Source of the DNA: Microbacterium croceum
Lineage (GTDB): Bacteria; Actinomycetota; Actinomycetes; Actinomycetales; Microbacteriaceae
Length of the DNA stretch: 64,000 nt
Assembly: GCF_023091245.1 (NCBI RefSeq)
Contig: NZ_JAHWXN010000001.1
Span: 1-64,000 of the forward strand
Direction: 5' to 3'
Shown: piece by piece, positions 1-8,210 of the stretch
Layout: every line of letters begins with the position of its first letter
Position numbering within the stretch: the first letter of the stretch is position 1
Notes under the pieces: generated by a model
Database searches by the model: none
Seen by the model: the letters and a program-made list of their open reading frames with translations, nothing else
What the model was told of the DNA's origin: nothing
Translations under genes and position numbers: made by a program

Positions 1-105
1 CAGCCGAAGCTAGACGAGGATAATTTGGCATTTGACAAGTGCACGCTGTTGAGTTCTCAAGGATCGGATGCTCCCACGACCCAGTCATCACAACCAGGCC
101 CGAAG
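1..105 (-). promoter_or_regulatory. Probable rRNA operon leader (16S gene lies beyond the left edge)
   Basis: Read on the minus strand, this stretch contains CCTTGAGAACTCAACAGCG followed by GTGCACTTGTCAAATGCC. This is the kind of leader seen ahead of 16S rRNA genes in Microbacteriaceae and related actinobacteria. It lies directly downstream of the two minus-strand promoters at 106-152 and 203-249. The TTGAG/CTCAA core is a short inverted repeat, as in antitermination leaders. The 16S gene itself is not in the window, so the assignment rests on recall of leader sequences plus promoter architecture. Confidence 0.6.
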
Positions 106-152
106 GGCAACTTCTCTATCTTATCCGTATCTTCCGGGCTGTCAAACCGACA
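106..152 (-). promoter_or_regulatory. Proximal copy of tandem rRNA-type promoter
   Basis: On the minus strand this carries a consensus -35 TTGACA (140-145) and a -10 TAAGAT (118-123) with a 16-bp spacer. The whole 47-bp block matches the block at 203-249 in 39 of 47 positions. Two near-identical strong promoters 97 bp apart, both firing towards the leader at 1-105, is the usual layout upstream of rRNA operons. Confidence 0.65.
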
Positions 153-202
153 CGCCGAAAGGCTCGGAACCAGATCTGCAGCTCGGGGCTCAAGGCCTCC
201 GA

Positions 203-249
203 GGCAACTTCACTAGCTTATCCGTTCCGTCCTCGCTGTCAAACTGACA
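203..249 (-). promoter_or_regulatory. Distal copy of tandem rRNA-type promoter
   Basis: On the minus strand this has -35 TTGACA (237-242) and -10 TAAGCT (215-220), spacer 16 bp. It is a direct repeat of 106-152. The -35 sits inside a small inverted repeat, CTGTCA-AAC-TGACAG, which is degraded in the proximal copy. Confidence 0.6.
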
Positions 250-658
250 GCTGATCCGGTGTGGATGCCCCAGGTCAGACAGAAGTGTGTCTGCGATCTT
301 CTCCGAGGAGCTGATCGAGTGGGGGTGGCTCTCCGCTTGAGGGGGGTGAGGCTCTCGGCCTCTCCGCTTCCCTGTGGGGCGAACAAGTAATAAGTTACGC
401 GGATCCCGGGGAACCGGCAAATCCGCCTCCACCGCCGGGCGTGTCGCCCGCGTTCCCGGCATCACTGCAGGTGGCTCGCGCACGCGAAGGGAAGCAGATC
501 CGCGTCCGTCTGCACGCACGCACCCACGCACCCACGCACCCACGCACCCACGCACCCACGCACCCACGCACGGGAGGGTTATCCACGGCAGTCCCACCTG
601 GGTGGGAGTCCCACCCACGGTTAGGATGGCCTAAGCACCCGAAGGAAGGATGCTCACC
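250..658. other. Gene-free stretch between the rRNA-type promoters and the first gene
   Basis: No convincing coding frame: the reading frames here owe their length to the 8-bp repeat at 521-568. It holds that repeat, a 7-bp-arm hairpin at 592-607 (TCCCACC, TG, GGTGGGA) followed by another CCCACC, and the ribosome-binding site of the gene at 659. An A/T-rich patch at 388-399 could belong to a promoter, but I cannot assign it. Confidence 0.5.
521..568. repeat. 8-bp tandem repeat, six perfect CACCCACG units
   Basis: Six uninterrupted copies of CACCCACG, flanked by partial copies at 513-520 and 569-574. An 8-bp unit is prone to slipped-strand length change. It is 91 bp upstream of the start chosen for the oxygenase-like gene, so copy number would alter promoter spacing, not reading frame. 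Confidence 0.9.
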
Positions 659-1435
659 ATGGGCTTCATCACCTCCGCCGCGCTGGCCGCGACCGGCTAC
701 GTGGTCCTCGATGACCACGACCAGGCGGCTGACCCTCCCGAATGGCTCGACCTCGAGTACGTCGGTTGGCGTTCGTCGGGCATCACCCGCTTCGCTCCCC
801 TCTCCAGCTACGCCGGGGACATCGAGTGCAACGGATTCTGGAACCACACCCCGCCGCGCACCGACAAGAACGGCGTATGGGTGCCGTCTCAGGTCGCCAT
901 CGCCCCGGTGCTGCAGGCACGCGCGCTGGAGCCCGGCGCCATGGTCGGGCGCTGCCGCGTGATCGAGCTGCAACCGAACGAGTATGCGGATGCCATCTAC
1001 AACCTCCACCAAGACGACAACAACCGCCTCAACGAGGAGGGCACGGGCTGGGTGGTGCGCGGGTACTACAACCTGACGGATGATCCTGACTCGATACTCA
1101 TCCTGCGCTCGGACCGCTTCGATCCGGCGACCGAGATCCGCCTGCCGCTACGCGCGGGCGCACGCATCATCGTCGACACGCAGCGCTTCTGGCACGCGGT
1201 CTGGCACCGGGGCACCGCCCCGCGCTATGCACTCATCACGTCCTGGACCTCGGGGCCCGAGCTCGACGCGTACATCACCGCGAACCACGGCGATCCGCAT
1301 CCGCCGACCGTCGAACTCGACGCGCAGTTCGTCGACGACGCCCAGGTCGAGTTGCATCGACGTATCGAGGAGCGTCGCCGTGCCTTCGAGGCGCAGGGCA
1401 TCGTGATGGAACCCCCCACTCCGCTCTACGGGTGA
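659..1435 (+). CDS. Putative 2OG-Fe(II) dioxygenase-like protein
   Basis: A 258-residue soluble protein of double-stranded beta-helix appearance. It shows the spacing of a 2-oxoglutarate/Fe(II) oxygenase facial triad: H117-Q-D119, a distal H179 in the segment RFWHAVWH, and R189 ten residues later, the usual place for the 2OG-binding arginine. I chose ATG 659 over the in-frame ATG 650 because the Shine-Dalgarno AAGGAAGGA (642-650) is well spaced for 659 and overlaps 650. The substrate is unknown. It stands alone, divergent from the rRNA-type promoters and convergent with cydC. The triad is visible but I do not recognise a named subfamily, so the class is an inference. Confidence 0.55.
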   Translation: MGFITSAALAATGYVVLDDHDQAADPPEWLDLEYVGWRSSGITRFAPLSSYAGDIECNGFWNHTPPRTDKNGVWVPSQVAIAPVLQARALEPGAMVGRCRVIELQPNEYADAIYNLHQDDNNRLNEEGTGWVVRGYYNLTDDPDSILILRSDRFDPATEIRLPLRAGARIIVDTQRFWHAVWHRGTAPRYALITSWTSGPELDAYITANHGDPHPPTVELDAQFVDDAQVELHRRIEERRRAFEAQGIVMEPPTPLYG

Positions 1436-1475
1436 GCGCCACGCGCTCCTCTTTCCAGTCACGCGCAGCTGCGCG

Positions 1476-1535
1476 GTGAGGGGTCACGACACGCCCCACA
1501 CCGCAACACGCCCGCGGCGTGTCTTGACCCCTCAC
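1476..1535. repeat. 60-bp palindromic repeat, copy 1 of 3
   Basis: Arms begin GTGAGGGGTCACGACACGCC and close with its near complement ending TTGACCCCTCAC, separated by 20 bp. Two more 60-bp copies lie at 49387-49446 and 49536-49595. Here it sits between the convergent 3' ends of the oxygenase gene and cydC, where it could act as a two-way terminator. Confidence 0.85.
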
Positions 1536-1555
1536 GGACGTGCGAAGCGGACGGG

Positions 1556-3226
1556 TCACACCGTGCGGCCGGCCTCGATCCGCACCACACGGTCGACGGT
1601 TCCGACCGGAGGCGCGACGTGCGAGATGAGCAGCACCGACTGCGGGCCTGTCGCCTCGAGCAGGTCGCGCAACAGGGCATCGGACGCCGCGGGGTCGACG
1701 CCCGCTGTCGGCTCGTCGAGCACCAGCACGGGGAACCCGCGCAACAGTGCGCGCGCCAACGCGATGCGCTGCGCCTGGCCGCCCGACACCAGCGCTCCCC
1801 GGTCGCCGACGCGCGCGTCCAATCCGCCGCGTTCGCGCACCCACTCCCCCAGGCCGACGCGGTCGAGCACGTCCTCCAACTCCGTGTCACTCGCGGTGTC
1901 GCGCGCGAACAGCAGGTTCTGGCGGATGTCCTCGTCGAACAGCTGAGGGCTCTGCTCGCACAGGCCGATCGTGCGTCGCAGCGCCGGCCCCGACAGCTCC
2001 TCGGCGCTCACTCCGTCGAGCGTGTACTCGCCCTCGACGCGCAGGAACCCGACGAGCGCCGCCGCGAGCGAGCTCTTGCCGGCACCGCTCGGACCTGCGA
2101 CCAGCACCCGTTCGCCCGGACGTAGATCGAGGTCGACACCGCGCAGCCCCGCGGCTCCGCCCGGCCAGGTGGCCCGCACATCCCGCAACCGCAGCGTCGG
2201 CGTTCCCTCGACGACAGCATCCGCGCCCTCATCGCTGCGCAGCTGCTCCGGCATCCGTTCGGGCAGCACGTCGACGATACGCTCGGCGCTCGCGCGCACG
2301 CTGCGCCACGACGCAGCCGCGATCGGCACCGCTCCGAACACCTCGAAAACGACCATCGGCACCAGCACGGCCACGGCCAGCCAGGGTCCGTCGATCGCAC
2401 CGGTCGCCAGTCCCGGGGATGCCGCGGCGAGCGCCCAGACCGATGCCGCTCCCGCCACGGCCGAGACCACGCCTGCGGCCACCGCCTGCGCGAGCGACGC
2501 TCTGCCGACGACCCGGCGCAGGGCGGCGTCGGCCGCGGTGATCCGAGCGCGGGCCTGTTCCTCGGCACCGTAGGCGAGCAGCACGTCGAGGCTTCCGAGA
2601 TAGTCGACGAGCGCGGCCGACAGCTCGGCCCGGCGCGCGGAGACGAGCGCCTCCGCCCGCGAGCCGAACAGCCACCCCATCCCCACGGCGGCCGCAGCGG
2701 CGATCAGCAGACAGGCGGCGAGCGTCAGCGCGGCCGGCGGAGACACGAAGGCGACGAACCCGACCGCTCCGACCGCGACCAGACCCGACACCGCGAGCGG
2801 CTGCACCACCCGCAACGGCAGGTTCTGCAGATTGTCGACGTCGTCGACCAGGGCCGACAGCACATGGCCGCGGTCGGTCGCGCCGAGACCGGCCGGCGAG
2901 AGCGGGATGAGCCGGCGCACCATGTCGGCGCGGGTCGTGGCGAGCTGACGCAGCGCGGCGTCGTGTCCGCTCAGCCGCTCGAGGTACCGCAGCACGGCAC
3001 GCGAGACCGCGAAGAAGCGCACGCCGACGACCGCGATCGACAGCGGCACGAGCGAGTCGACGATCGAGGCGCTCACGATCAGCCATCCGCTCACCGCGAG
3101 CAGGCTGACCGCGGCACCGGCGGACAGCGCACCCCACAGCAGTCCGGGGAGGAAGCGCCGCACCGGCGGCTGGGCGAGCCGCAGCACCGCACCCACCCGT
3201 GCACGGCGGGATTCGACCACGCTCAT
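1556..3226 (-). CDS. cydC: Thiol-reductant ABC exporter, CydC subunit
   Basis: A 556-residue ABC half-transporter with an N-terminal six-helix membrane domain (about 25-300) and a nucleotide-binding domain (about 345-550). Walker A GPSGAGKS is at 378-385, signature VSGGQ at 480-484, Walker B VLVLDEP at 500-506, and the switch His at 536. With CydD it forms the heterodimer that exports cysteine/glutathione-type thiols or handles haem, needed for assembly of cytochrome bd. The start is ATG 3226, which overlaps the cydD stop as ATGA; a longer in-frame reading has no support. It is last in cydA-cydB-cydD-cydC. Confidence 0.93.
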   Translation of the reverse strand: MSVVESRRARVGAVLRLAQPPVRRFLPGLLWGALSAGAAVSLLAVSGWLIVSASIVDSLVPLSIAVVGVRFFAVSRAVLRYLERLSGHDAALRQLATTRADMVRRLIPLSPAGLGATDRGHVLSALVDDVDNLQNLPLRVVQPLAVSGLVAVGAVGFVAFVSPPAALTLAACLLIAAAAAVGMGWLFGSRAEALVSARRAELSAALVDYLGSLDVLLAYGAEEQARARITAADAALRRVVGRASLAQAVAAGVVSAVAGAASVWALAAASPGLATGAIDGPWLAVAVLVPMVVFEVFGAVPIAAASWRSVRASAERIVDVLPERMPEQLRSDEGADAVVEGTPTLRLRDVRATWPGGAAGLRGVDLDLRPGERVLVAGPSGAGKSSLAAALVGFLRVEGEYTLDGVSAEELSGPALRRTIGLCEQSPQLFDEDIRQNLLFARDTASDTELEDVLDRVGLGEWVRERGGLDARVGDRGALVSGGQAQRIALARALLRGFPVLVLDEPTAGVDPAASDALLRDLLEATGPQSVLLISHVAPPVGTVDRVVRIEAGRTV

Positions 3227-4920
3227 GCCCTCACCCCCAGCGCGACGACCTGGTCGGCGATCTCTCGCGCGGAACGGCGGTGCGAGACGAGCAGGATCAG
3301 CGCACCGGCATCCGCCCGTTCCCGCAGCGCCGCCCACAGCCGTGCCTCGGTGTCGACGTCGAGGGCGCTGGACGGTTCGTCGAGCGCGAGCACGCGCCGG
3401 GGATCGTGCGCGTGCCGATACAGGGCCCTGGCGACGGCGACCCGCTGCGCCTGGCCGCCCGAGAGTCCTGCGCCCTGCACGCCGAGCTCGAGAGCCGGAT
3501 CGATCGTGTCGGCGCATGCGGCGTCGAGCGCGGAGCGGATGCCGTCGATGTCAGGAGAAGGATCGCCGAGCGCGACGTTCGCTCCGACCGTGCCGCGCAG
3601 GAGCCCGGGGGTCTGCCCTGCCCACGCGAGCCAGTCGGCGGGATCGAGCCCACGCACGTCGCCGCCGTGGAAGGATGCGGAGCCCGCGAACTCCTCCGCC
3701 CCTCGCAGCGCCGCGAGCAGACTCGACTTTCCCGCCCCGCTCGGCCCCTCGATCAGCGTGATCGTGCCCGGCGCGGCCGCGAAGAAGACCGGCGGCAGGT
3801 CACGGACGCGCAGTCCGTCGACGACGAGCCCTGCATCGGCATCCGCATCCGCCGTCTGCAGGATCGATGGCCGAATGCGGGAGGAATCACCGGTGTGTGC
3901 TCCTGCAGATCGCGGATGCTCCTGCAGACGGGCAACCCCACCGGACGCACCGGCACCCCGCGCCGACGACACGTCCCCGGCCTCATCCAGCACGGCGAAG
4001 ATGTCCTCGGTCGCCGCGACCCCCTCGGCCGCGGCGTGGAACTGCACGCCGACCTGCCGGATGGGGAGGAACGCCTCGGGTGCGAGCAGCAGCACGAACA
4101 GCCCCACCTCGAGCGAGAGGTCGCCGGACAGCAGCCGGAACCCCACAGACACCGCGATCAGCGCGACCGCGAGCGAGGCGAGCAGCTCCATCGCGAAGCC
4201 GGAGAGGAACGAGAACCGCAGCACCTTCATGGTCTCGCGGCGGTACTCATCGGCCGTCGACTCGATGCGGTCTGCGGCGCGCTGCTCGCGTCCGAACAAC
4301 CGCAGCGTCGCGAGCCCCTGCACGGTGTCGGCGAAACGCACGGCGAGCCGCTGCAGCGTGTGCCACTGCTTCTGCTGCACGGTGCGGGTCGCGATGCCGA
4401 TCAGGATCAGGAACAGCGGGATCAACGGCAGCGTGATGACGGCGGTCAATCCGCTCGGCCAGTCCTGCCACCACATCACGGCGAGCACCACCGGCGTCGC
4501 GATCACGGTCAGCACCAGCTGCGGGATGTAGCGCGCGAAGTAGGAGTCGAGCGCCTCCAACCCGTGCCCGGCAGTGACGGCGAGCGCCGTGCGGTTGCGC
4601 TGCGCGAGCCACCCGGGGCCGAGGCGCCCGACCGCGCGAACCAGCGCCGCCCGCAGCTGCATCCCGGTCTTCGCGGCTGCGCGGGCGCCCGCCGCATCCG
4701 ACGCCGCGATCAGCAGTCCGCGCAGCAGCGCCACGGCGAGCAGCCACAGCAGGGATGCCGTGACATCGCGCCCCGCGAGCGCACCGGTGACGGCATCCGT
4801 CAGCAGCCAGGCGAACACGATCACGACCGCGGTCTGGACGACGCCGATCAGCGCGGATGCCGCGAGGAACCCCCTCGCGGCACCCGCGTAGCGCAGCAGT
4901 CTCGGATCGACGGGTTTCAC
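3223..4920 (-). CDS. cydD: Thiol-reductant ABC exporter, CydD subunit
   Basis: A 565-residue ABC half-transporter and partner of CydC in cytochrome bd maturation. Membrane domain is about 15-300; nucleotide-binding domain from about 365 with Walker A GPSGAGKS (392-399), signature LSGGQ (486-490) and Walker B VLALDEP (510-516). Its ATG overlaps the cydB stop (ATGA), so translation is probably coupled. Oddity: residues about 330-357, in the linker between membrane and ATPase domains, are encoded by a palindromic DNA element (3852-3931) that looks inserted in frame. Confidence 0.93.
   Translation of the reverse strand: MKPVDPRLLRYAGAARGFLAASALIGVVQTAVVIVFAWLLTDAVTGALAGRDVTASLLWLLAVALLRGLLIAASDAAGARAAAKTGMQLRAALVRAVGRLGPGWLAQRNRTALAVTAGHGLEALDSYFARYIPQLVLTVIATPVVLAVMWWQDWPSGLTAVITLPLIPLFLILIGIATRTVQQKQWHTLQRLAVRFADTVQGLATLRLFGREQRAADRIESTADEYRRETMKVLRFSFLSGFAMELLASLAVALIAVSVGFRLLSGDLSLEVGLFVLLLAPEAFLPIRQVGVQFHAAAEGVAATEDIFAVLDEAGDVSSARGAGASGGVARLQEHPRSAGAHTGDSSRIRPSILQTADADADAGLVVDGLRVRDLPPVFFAAAPGTITLIEGPSGAGKSSLLAALRGAEEFAGSASFHGGDVRGLDPADWLAWAGQTPGLLRGTVGANVALGDPSPDIDGIRSALDAACADTIDPALELGVQGAGLSGGQAQRVAVARALYRHAHDPRRVLALDEPSSALDVDTEARLWAALRERADAGALILLVSHRRSAREIADQVVALGVRA
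3852..3931. repeat. Palindromic element inside the cydD linker
   Basis: Twelve-base arms CCGTCTGCAGGA (3852-3863) and TCCTGCAGACGG (3920-3931), with a third partial copy TCCTGCAGATCG at 3901-3912. It is in frame and lies between the two CydD domains. I found no second copy in the window. Confidence 0.7.
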
Positions 4921-5945
4921 GCGTGCGCCGGAGCCCCCTCGATGGTGCTGCGGCTGACGCGCTTGCGGAAGACCCAGTAGGTCCAGGTCTGGTACGCGAT
5001 CACGAGCGGCAGCGCGATCAGCGCGGTCCAGCTCATGATCTGCAGCGTGTACGGGGTGCTCGACGCATTCGCGATCGTGAGGCTGTACGCCGGATCGATC
5101 GTCGAGGGCATCACGAACGGGAACAGCGCGGAGAACAGCATGACCACAGCGAACAGCACCGTGAGCATCCCGGAGAAGAACGCCCAGCCGTCGCGCCGCG
5201 CGAGCGAGAACCCGACGGCGGCGATGAGGCTGACGGCCGCGAGCGCCCCGGTGCCGATGACCAGCCAGAGCAGAGGAGCCTCACGGCCCATCGCGATCGC
5301 GACCGTCCAGATCACGGTCGCCGCTGCGACGAGGATCGTCGGGATCGCGGCCTTCTTCGCCAGCTGCTGCGCGTCCTCATGCACCTGGCCGTCGGTCTTG
5401 AGCGCGACGAACAGCACCCCGTGCAGGAAGAACAGCAGCAGCGTGGTGACGCCGACCAGCAGCGCATACGGGTTCAGCAACGCGAAGAATCCGCCGACGT
5501 AGATGTGGTTCTCGTCGAGCGCGACGCCCTGCACGATGTTGCCGAAGGCGACGCCCCACAGCAGCGCGGGCACGGCGGAGCCGATGACGATCATCCGGTC
5601 GAAGCCCGCCTTCCACTTCGTGCTCTCGCGCTGGTGGCGGTACTCGAACGAGACGCCACGCAGGATCAGTGCGAGCAGGATCAGCAGCAACGGCAGGTAG
5701 AAGCCGCTGAACAGGGTGGCGTACCACTCGGGGAACGACGCGAACAGGCACGCGCCCGCCACGATGACCCAGGTCTCGTTGAGGTCCCAGACCGGACCGA
5801 TCGTGTTGATGACCTGCCGACGCGACACGTCGTTCTTGCCGAGGAACGGCAGCGACATCCCGACGCCGAAGTCGAACCCGTCGAGCACGAAGTAGCCGAC
5901 GAAGAGGAAGGCGACGATCCAGAACCAGAGTGTTGCGAGATCCAT
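4917..5945 (-). CDS. cydB: Cytochrome bd ubiquinol/menaquinol oxidase subunit II
   Basis: A 342-residue polytopic membrane protein starting MDLATLWFWIVAFLFVGYF, with the family hallmark FVLDGFDFGVG at about 19-29 and several further hydrophobic helices. CydB pairs with CydA in the high-affinity quinol:O2 oxidoreductase of the plasma membrane. It begins 14 bp after the cydA stop and its stop overlaps the cydD start, so the four cyd genes form one transcription unit. Confidence 0.95.
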   Translation of the reverse strand: MDLATLWFWIVAFLFVGYFVLDGFDFGVGMSLPFLGKNDVSRRQVINTIGPVWDLNETWVIVAGACLFASFPEWYATLFSGFYLPLLLILLALILRGVSFEYRHQRESTKWKAGFDRMIVIGSAVPALLWGVAFGNIVQGVALDENHIYVGGFFALLNPYALLVGVTTLLLFFLHGVLFVALKTDGQVHEDAQQLAKKAAIPTILVAAATVIWTVAIAMGREAPLLWLVIGTGALAAVSLIAAVGFSLARRDGWAFFSGMLTVLFAVVMLFSALFPFVMPSTIDPAYSLTIANASSTPYTLQIMSWTALIALPLVIAYQTWTYWVFRKRVSRSTIEGAPAHA

Positions 5946-5959
5946 GATGTCCCTTCCTC

Positions 5960-7375
5960 TCAGTACACGACCGACGGCAATTGGGCCGTCTCGTCATGGG
6001 GTTGCTCGGTGGTGTCGGGGCCCTTCTGCGCGGCCTTGATGATCAGGCGGATCTCGACCACGGCCAGCGCGGCGTAGATCGCGGTGAACGCGATCAGCGA
6101 GATCAGCACCTCGAGACCGGAGACCCCCGGCGAGACGCCGTCCTGCGTGGTCATGAGTCCGAACACGATCCAGGGTTGCCTTCCCATCTCGGTGAAGACC
6201 CAACCCATGATGTTGGCGACGAGGGCGAGCGGGAACGACCAGATCGCGAGCTTCCACATCCACTGCGCCGGGGGCTTCTTGGCGCCCTTGCGGGTGAGCC
6301 ACAGACCGACGACGGCGACCAGCGCGGCGGCCATGCCCAGCCCGATCATCCAGCGGAACGCCCAGTAGGTGATCCACAGCACCGGTGCGAAGTCGGTGAG
6401 CCCGGTGGCCGCGTAGGTCTGGCTGTACTCGGCGTTCAGGTCGTTGATGCCGTGCACGCACGCGTCCAGCGTGTGCGTCGACAGCAGCGAGAGCAGATAC
6501 GGCACACGGATCGAGAAGAGCTCCGAACTGCCGTCAGGGGTGCCGAGCGTGAAGAGGCTGAAGGAGGCGTCGGGTCCACAGACCGTGTTGAACGTGGCCT
6601 CGGCGGCGGCCATCTTCATGGGTTGCGCGTCGTACATCGCGAGCCCGAGCTGGTCGCCCGTCAGCACGACGCCGGCGGTCGAGATGATCATCGCCCAGAG
6701 CCCGAACTTCAGCGAGATGCGCATGGTGTCGAAGTGCTGGCCGCGCGAGAGGTGCCAGGCGGAGACCGAGATGACGACACCCGCGGCGAACATCAGCGCG
6801 CCGAAGATCGTGTGCGGGAAGGCGGCGAGCGCCACCGGGTTGGTCAGCAGCGCCCAGAAGTCGGTGAGCTCGGCGCGGTTGGTCACGGGGTTGTACGTGT
6901 AGCCGACCGGGTTCTGCATGAATGCGTTGGCCGCGATGATGAAGTAGGCCGACAAGATGCTGCCGATCGACACGCACCAGATGGTGGCCAGGTGCAACTT
7001 CTGCGGGAGCTTGTCCCAGCCGAAGATCCAGAGACCGATGAAGGTCGCCTCGAAGAAGAACGCCAGCAGGCCCTCGAAGGCGAGCGGAGCACCGAACACG
7101 TCACCGACGAAGCGGGAGTAGTCCGACCAGTTCATGCCGAACTGGAACTCCTGCACGATGCCGGTGACGACGCCCATCGCGAAGTTGATGAGGAAGATCT
7201 TGCCGAAGAAGCGGGTCAGGTGCAGGTACTGGACCTTGCCGGTGCGCACCCACGCGGTCTGGAAGATCGCGGAGACCAGCGCCATGCCGATCGTGAGGGG
7301 CACGAACAGGTAGTGGTACACGGTCGTCAACCCGAATTGCCATCGGGACAGGACCAGGGGGTCGAGCCATTCCAT
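5960..7375 (-). CDS. cydA: Cytochrome bd quinol oxidase subunit I
   Basis: A 471-residue membrane protein carrying the haems of cytochrome bd. H21 in the segment TTVYHYLFVPLTIG matches the conserved haem b595 ligand near the N-terminus, and the FEGLLAFFFEATF segment holds the conserved glutamates near the haems. It is shorter than E. coli CydA, as expected for a short-Q-loop form. First gene of cydABDC. The 90-bp gap upstream carries a 12-mer also found ahead of the regulator gene at 7466-8110. Confidence 0.95.
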   Translation of the reverse strand: MEWLDPLVLSRWQFGLTTVYHYLFVPLTIGMALVSAIFQTAWVRTGKVQYLHLTRFFGKIFLINFAMGVVTGIVQEFQFGMNWSDYSRFVGDVFGAPLAFEGLLAFFFEATFIGLWIFGWDKLPQKLHLATIWCVSIGSILSAYFIIAANAFMQNPVGYTYNPVTNRAELTDFWALLTNPVALAAFPHTIFGALMFAAGVVISVSAWHLSRGQHFDTMRISLKFGLWAMIISTAGVVLTGDQLGLAMYDAQPMKMAAAEATFNTVCGPDASFSLFTLGTPDGSSELFSIRVPYLLSLLSTHTLDACVHGINDLNAEYSQTYAATGLTDFAPVLWITYWAFRWMIGLGMAAALVAVVGLWLTRKGAKKPPAQWMWKLAIWSFPLALVANIMGWVFTEMGRQPWIVFGLMTTQDGVSPGVSGLEVLISLIAFTAIYAALAVVEIRLIIKAAQKGPDTTEQPHDETAQLPSVVY

Positions 7376-7465
7376 GGGCCACTCCTCTTTCTCAGCCTGC
7401 AGCCACGCTAACGGCGAGCCCGCCGCCGCCGTGGGGCCGCGGGCCGTGAATAAGACAGATGTCGC
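7376..7465 (-). promoter_or_regulatory. cydA upstream region with shared 12-mer GGCCGTGAATAA
   Basis: The gap between the regulator stop and the cydA start contains GGCCGTGAATAA at 7442-7453, identical and in the same orientation to 7442-type copy at 8153-8164 upstream of the regulator gene. The minus strand reads TTATTCACGGCC. A Shine-Dalgarno GAGGAG precedes the cydA ATG. The shared motif is a candidate operator for the regulator encoded just upstream. Confidence 0.5.
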
Positions 7466-8110
7466 CTAGGCGGCGGTCATCTCCGTCAGTCGCAGCTGCA
7501 CCACGCAATCCGCCGGAAGGGCGGAGGTGCGCACGGCCTCAGCGGCGAGCGGCCCACCGGCTTCGGTGAGCACCCCCTGCATGAGGCCGAGGTGCACGGT
7601 GCACAGCATCGGACGGTCTTCGGCGCGGCCCGCGGCATGCGGGCAGGGGCTGAGGTCGACAGTGAGCTGCTCGTCATCGACGACGGGCTCGAAGCCGCTC
7701 TCCTCCAAGTGTTCGATCAGGGCGTCCAGCTGGTAGGTCGCATCGCGACCCAGAACGGATGCCGGTGCGGGAAGCACCCGGCGCAGCAGGTCTCCGCGGC
7801 GCGCGGCCGCCGTGACCTTGTCGCGGGCGATGGGGCTGGAGGCATCGGCGGCGCCCGTCGCCGCGCTGTACAACGTGCGCGGGCGACCACGAGTGGTGCG
7901 ATGCTCGGTGGCCTGGATGACGTAGCCGCCCTCGATCAGACGCTGCAGGTGCTCGCGGATCGTGTTGGGGTGCAGGCCGGTGGCCTCGCACAGTTCGCCG
8001 ATCGTGCGCTCCGGCCGTGTCCCCGCTGCGCTCGCTTCGAAGAGCAGGTGCAGCAGCTGCACGCGCGAGAACGTCGAGATCGGCCCGCAGATGGGCCCGG
8101 CATTGGCCAT
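7466..8110 (-). CDS. SufR-like Fe-S-binding helix-turn-helix regulator, probable regulator of cyd
   Basis: A 214-residue protein. An N-terminal winged helix-turn-helix (about 15-85) has the recognition segment TGLHPNTIREHLQRL. The C-terminal part has C156-P, C170-x2-H and C202, arranged like the cluster-binding cysteines of SufR-type repressors (CP...C..H.G...G). Such proteins sense Fe-S, redox or NO status. I start at ATG 8110; a longer in-frame reading runs back into radA and is not credible. It is upstream of and co-oriented with cydA, and both promoters share a 12-mer, so autoregulation and control of cydABDC are likely but inferred. Confidence 0.75.
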   Translation of the reverse strand: MANAGPICGPISTFSRVQLLHLLFEASAAGTRPERTIGELCEATGLHPNTIREHLQRLIEGGYVIQATEHRTTRGRPRTLYSAATGAADASSPIARDKVTAAARRGDLLRRVLPAPASVLGRDATYQLDALIEHLEESGFEPVVDDEQLTVDLSPCPHAAGRAEDRPMLCTVHLGLMQGVLTEAGGPLAAEAVRTSALPADCVVQLRLTEMTAA

Positions 8111-8152
8111 GACTCCATTATGGCCAGGGCGTCGTCTCGCGCGGGACCATTC

Positions 8153-8164
8153 GGCCGTGAATAA
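8153..8164 (-). promoter_or_regulatory. Second copy of GGCCGTGAATAA, upstream of the regulator gene
   Basis: An exact 12-base match to 7442-7453, lying 43 bp upstream of the regulator start and 47 bp upstream of radA, which runs the other way. The flanking CGGCC at 8170-8174 hints at a larger site. Candidate autoregulatory operator. Confidence 0.5.
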
Positions 8165-8210
8165 TGCTTCGGCCGATAGGGATGTCAGATGCCGCCGATA
8201 GCCTGGGAGC

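Noticed and set aside
513..574. Possible CRISPR-like array
   Set aside because: The 8-bp units are contiguous with no spacers; it is a simple tandem repeat.
579..587. DnaA-box-like TTATCCACG
   Set aside because: A single site with one mismatch, no cluster and no dnaA/dnaN genes near; chance is likely.
8153..8175. Rex operator ahead of the cyd regulator
   Set aside because: Only a GTGAA half and a poor second half are present; it does not match the TTGTGAA/TTCACAA palindrome.
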